Origin: DATJPR01 sp963843525 | Lineage (GTDB): Bacteria > Bacteroidota > Ignavibacteria > UBA10030 > UBA6906 | Direction: 5' to 3' | Length of the DNA: 64,000 bases | Assembly: GCA_963843525.1 (NCBI GenBank) | Contig: CAWJKM010000005.1 | Location: 62,001-126,000 of the forward strand | In this document: positions 62,543 to 64,000 of the stretch, in pieces | How the letters are laid out: each line of letters opens with the position of its first letter | How positions within the stretch are numbered: position 1 is the first letter of the stretch | Program-made: the position numbers and the translations under genes | Notes under the pieces: model-generated | Told to the model about the DNA's origin: nothing | Seen by the model: only the letters and a program-made list of their open reading frames with translations | Databases searched by the model: none

Positions 62543-64000
62543 CTACCTGATCAACAAAAGCTTTCGTGTGCTGACAAACCTCCCTGCCTGCAGCGTGTAG
62601 AAATAGACCCCGGAGGCGAGCATCTGTCCATTCAATGCCACCTCATAGCGACCCGAAGGTTGCTCGCAATTCACAAGTGTCATCACTTCCCGGCCCAAAA
62701 GGTCGTAGAGCTTCAGACGGACTCGCGATTTCCCCGCTATTTCATAGCGAATCATCGTTGTGGGATTAAATGGATTCGGATAATTCTGCATTAACGAATA
62801 TCCGGCCGGCAGCGCGGATCTGGGTGGGTTCACTCCCAGAACATGTTCTGTCGAGAAAAGAATTGAATCCCCCGGCACGAACGGTTTTCGGGTCCGAATC
62901 ACAAAATGGTCGCCTGGAACCGGAAGGACAGCCGGTTCGATTCCAGGTGATCCCAGCACGACCATCCAGGTAAGCTTGTAGTTCGATGCACTGACATATG
63001 CTTCGATAAATCGGATCGTGTTACCAATAGACACTACGCCATTCCGGTCTGCATCATCAAGAAGAATTTTAACTTGTCCATCTTCTGAGAGGTTCGTCAC
63101 TGTGAACGGCAGGGGCATTTTCGGGAACCGTGGCGGCGCATTGAAGACCGTAGAATCCACAAAATCTGCAGACCATGCGATCTCGTAATCGCTCGGCGAT
63201 TTCCAATCCCTGTTGCGGTTCAGGTTGTCGGGCACCACCTTCACAGCAAGATTGCTGGCACCCGGTTGCCACCGTGTGGCAGTGTCCATGACAGCCACAG
63301 AATCGCTCGACAAAACCAGGCGAAGCCCTTCAAAGGGCGGGCCCTCCGTGCCGAGGTCTGCCACCATCGCACCGTTTACCACGTGCGTCCCGCTGCGCTG
63401 ATTGATGACGTTGTACGCAAGGTTGTCGGATAAAGGAGGGAGCGCAAACTGAACGACATACTGATCGCCGGTCACTTGTGTGGAATCCACGATGTGCACG
63501 GCGAATGGGCCCGTGCCAACGGACATCCGCAGCTACGTTCAGCCGTTCGTCGGGTAAGACGATCCGATCGTTCTGAATCGTGACCGCCACCGCGGAGGCC
63601 ACTCCGGTGTCGGCGCCGGCGATCGGCAGAGCGCGGATCACTACGGATCCGTTTGGCGCCGCGTGCGTGTCCCACGCATATGAACCCGCCAAGGAAGCGA
63701 TCTTCTCGGCTATGGGGAGCCAGATGCCGTTCAATCCGGCGTAGGTGTAGGCCAGGCTGACGAAGGTTGGGTCTGCGTCGGCGTCACCTGCCATCCATTT
63801 CAGCACAATAGGTCCGGAACAGGGTTGTGCACCTTCAGGAGTACGGAGGATGACTTCCGGCAATGCATTTCCCGCATTGTTGACCGTAAACGTGCTGTCG
63901 GTCTCCGCAAATCCGCTCCCATTCTCTGCAATGCAGACCAAACGAAGACCATAGAAAATGCCGTCGCGAACCGTCGTGGTATTCCAGTCGACGTGCCCCG
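62543..64000 (-). CDS. Partial secreted protein with sorting domain, frameshifted, running off the right edge
   Basis: The C-terminal part of a secreted protein. The last 90 residues are a sorting domain (YSLMQNYPNPFNPTTMIRYE, LYDLLGREVMTL, ASGVYFYTLQAGRF). Upstream is beta-rich text with VVPDNLNRNRDWKSPSDYEI and, in a second frame, WNTTTVRDGIFYGLRLVCIA and AGDADADPTFVSLAYTY, which remains open to position 64000. The two frames must join near 63505-63540, between RIVLPDERLNVAA and GTGPFAVHIVDSTQ. The catalytic region, if any, lies beyond the window, so the protein type cannot be told; such domains occur in large secreted peptidases. Confidence 0.75.

Overview
This 64-kb window reads as a chromosomal segment of a moderately GC-rich bacterium of the Fibrobacterota-Chlorobiota-Bacteroidota group, most likely Ignavibacteria-like. 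The evidence is three secreted proteins ending in the NYPNPFNP-type sorting domain, an alternative complex III joined to a caa3 oxidase, and DUF4097, DUF2911 and M64 proteins typical of that group. The taxonomic placement is an inference. No prophage, transposase or CRISPR array was seen.

Layout. Positions 1-7.5 kb hold a minus-strand cluster for surface polysaccharide or glycan work: a TPR-glycosyltransferase fusion and three large methyltransferase proteins, two with N-terminal zinc-ribbon cysteines. Positions 7.8-12.6 kb hold a nitric-oxide unit: an Rrf2/NsrR-like regulator, a NapH/NosR-like polyferredoxin, a methyltransferase and a quinol-dependent NO reductase. Positions 12.8-25 kb carry a compact 12-gene aerobic respiratory operon: actABCDEF, a small membrane protein, SCO, and caa3 oxidase subunits II-I-III-IV (A2-type). 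Positions 25.2-27.5 kb carry a small channel-like protein, galactose mutarotase, methylglyoxal synthase and tRNA-Pro(UGG). Positions 27.6-32.3 kb hold a kdp potassium-pump operon with kdpC first, including kdpF and a 35-residue companion that are too short for routine gene calling.

Positions 32.5-40.2 kb hold exported proteins: a sorting-domain protein with a frameshift, an M64 peptidase, a lipoprotein and an M4 thermolysin-like protease. Positions 40.4-44.1 kb hold an RRM RNA-binding protein, proB-proA and a TonB-C/rotamase lipoprotein. Positions 44.3-46 kb hold a tripartite HipB-HipS-HipT toxin-antitoxin locus with three matching operators. Positions 46-52.4 kb hold a coiled-coil lipoprotein, a TENA/PqqC-like protein and an unusual three-gene cluster: an unrecognised regulator-like protein, an HC2 zinc-finger protein, and a membrane protein joining a Lon-protease-like domain to VCBS-like repeats. 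Positions 52.7-58.4 kb hold an aldo/keto reductase, an ECF sigma / anti-sigma / DUF4097 module and a PhyH dioxygenase with a long structured leader. Positions 58.8-64 kb hold an M3 peptidase, a DUF2911 protein and an incomplete sorting-domain protein.

Four genes (at about 0.05, 34.1, 50.36 and 63.5 kb) need a frameshift to join two clearly coding frames. Whether these are sequencing errors or real mutations cannot be told from the sequence. The most novel candidates are the Lon-like/VCBS cluster, the HipBST locus with its operator set, and several phased or inverted repeat structures between genes.
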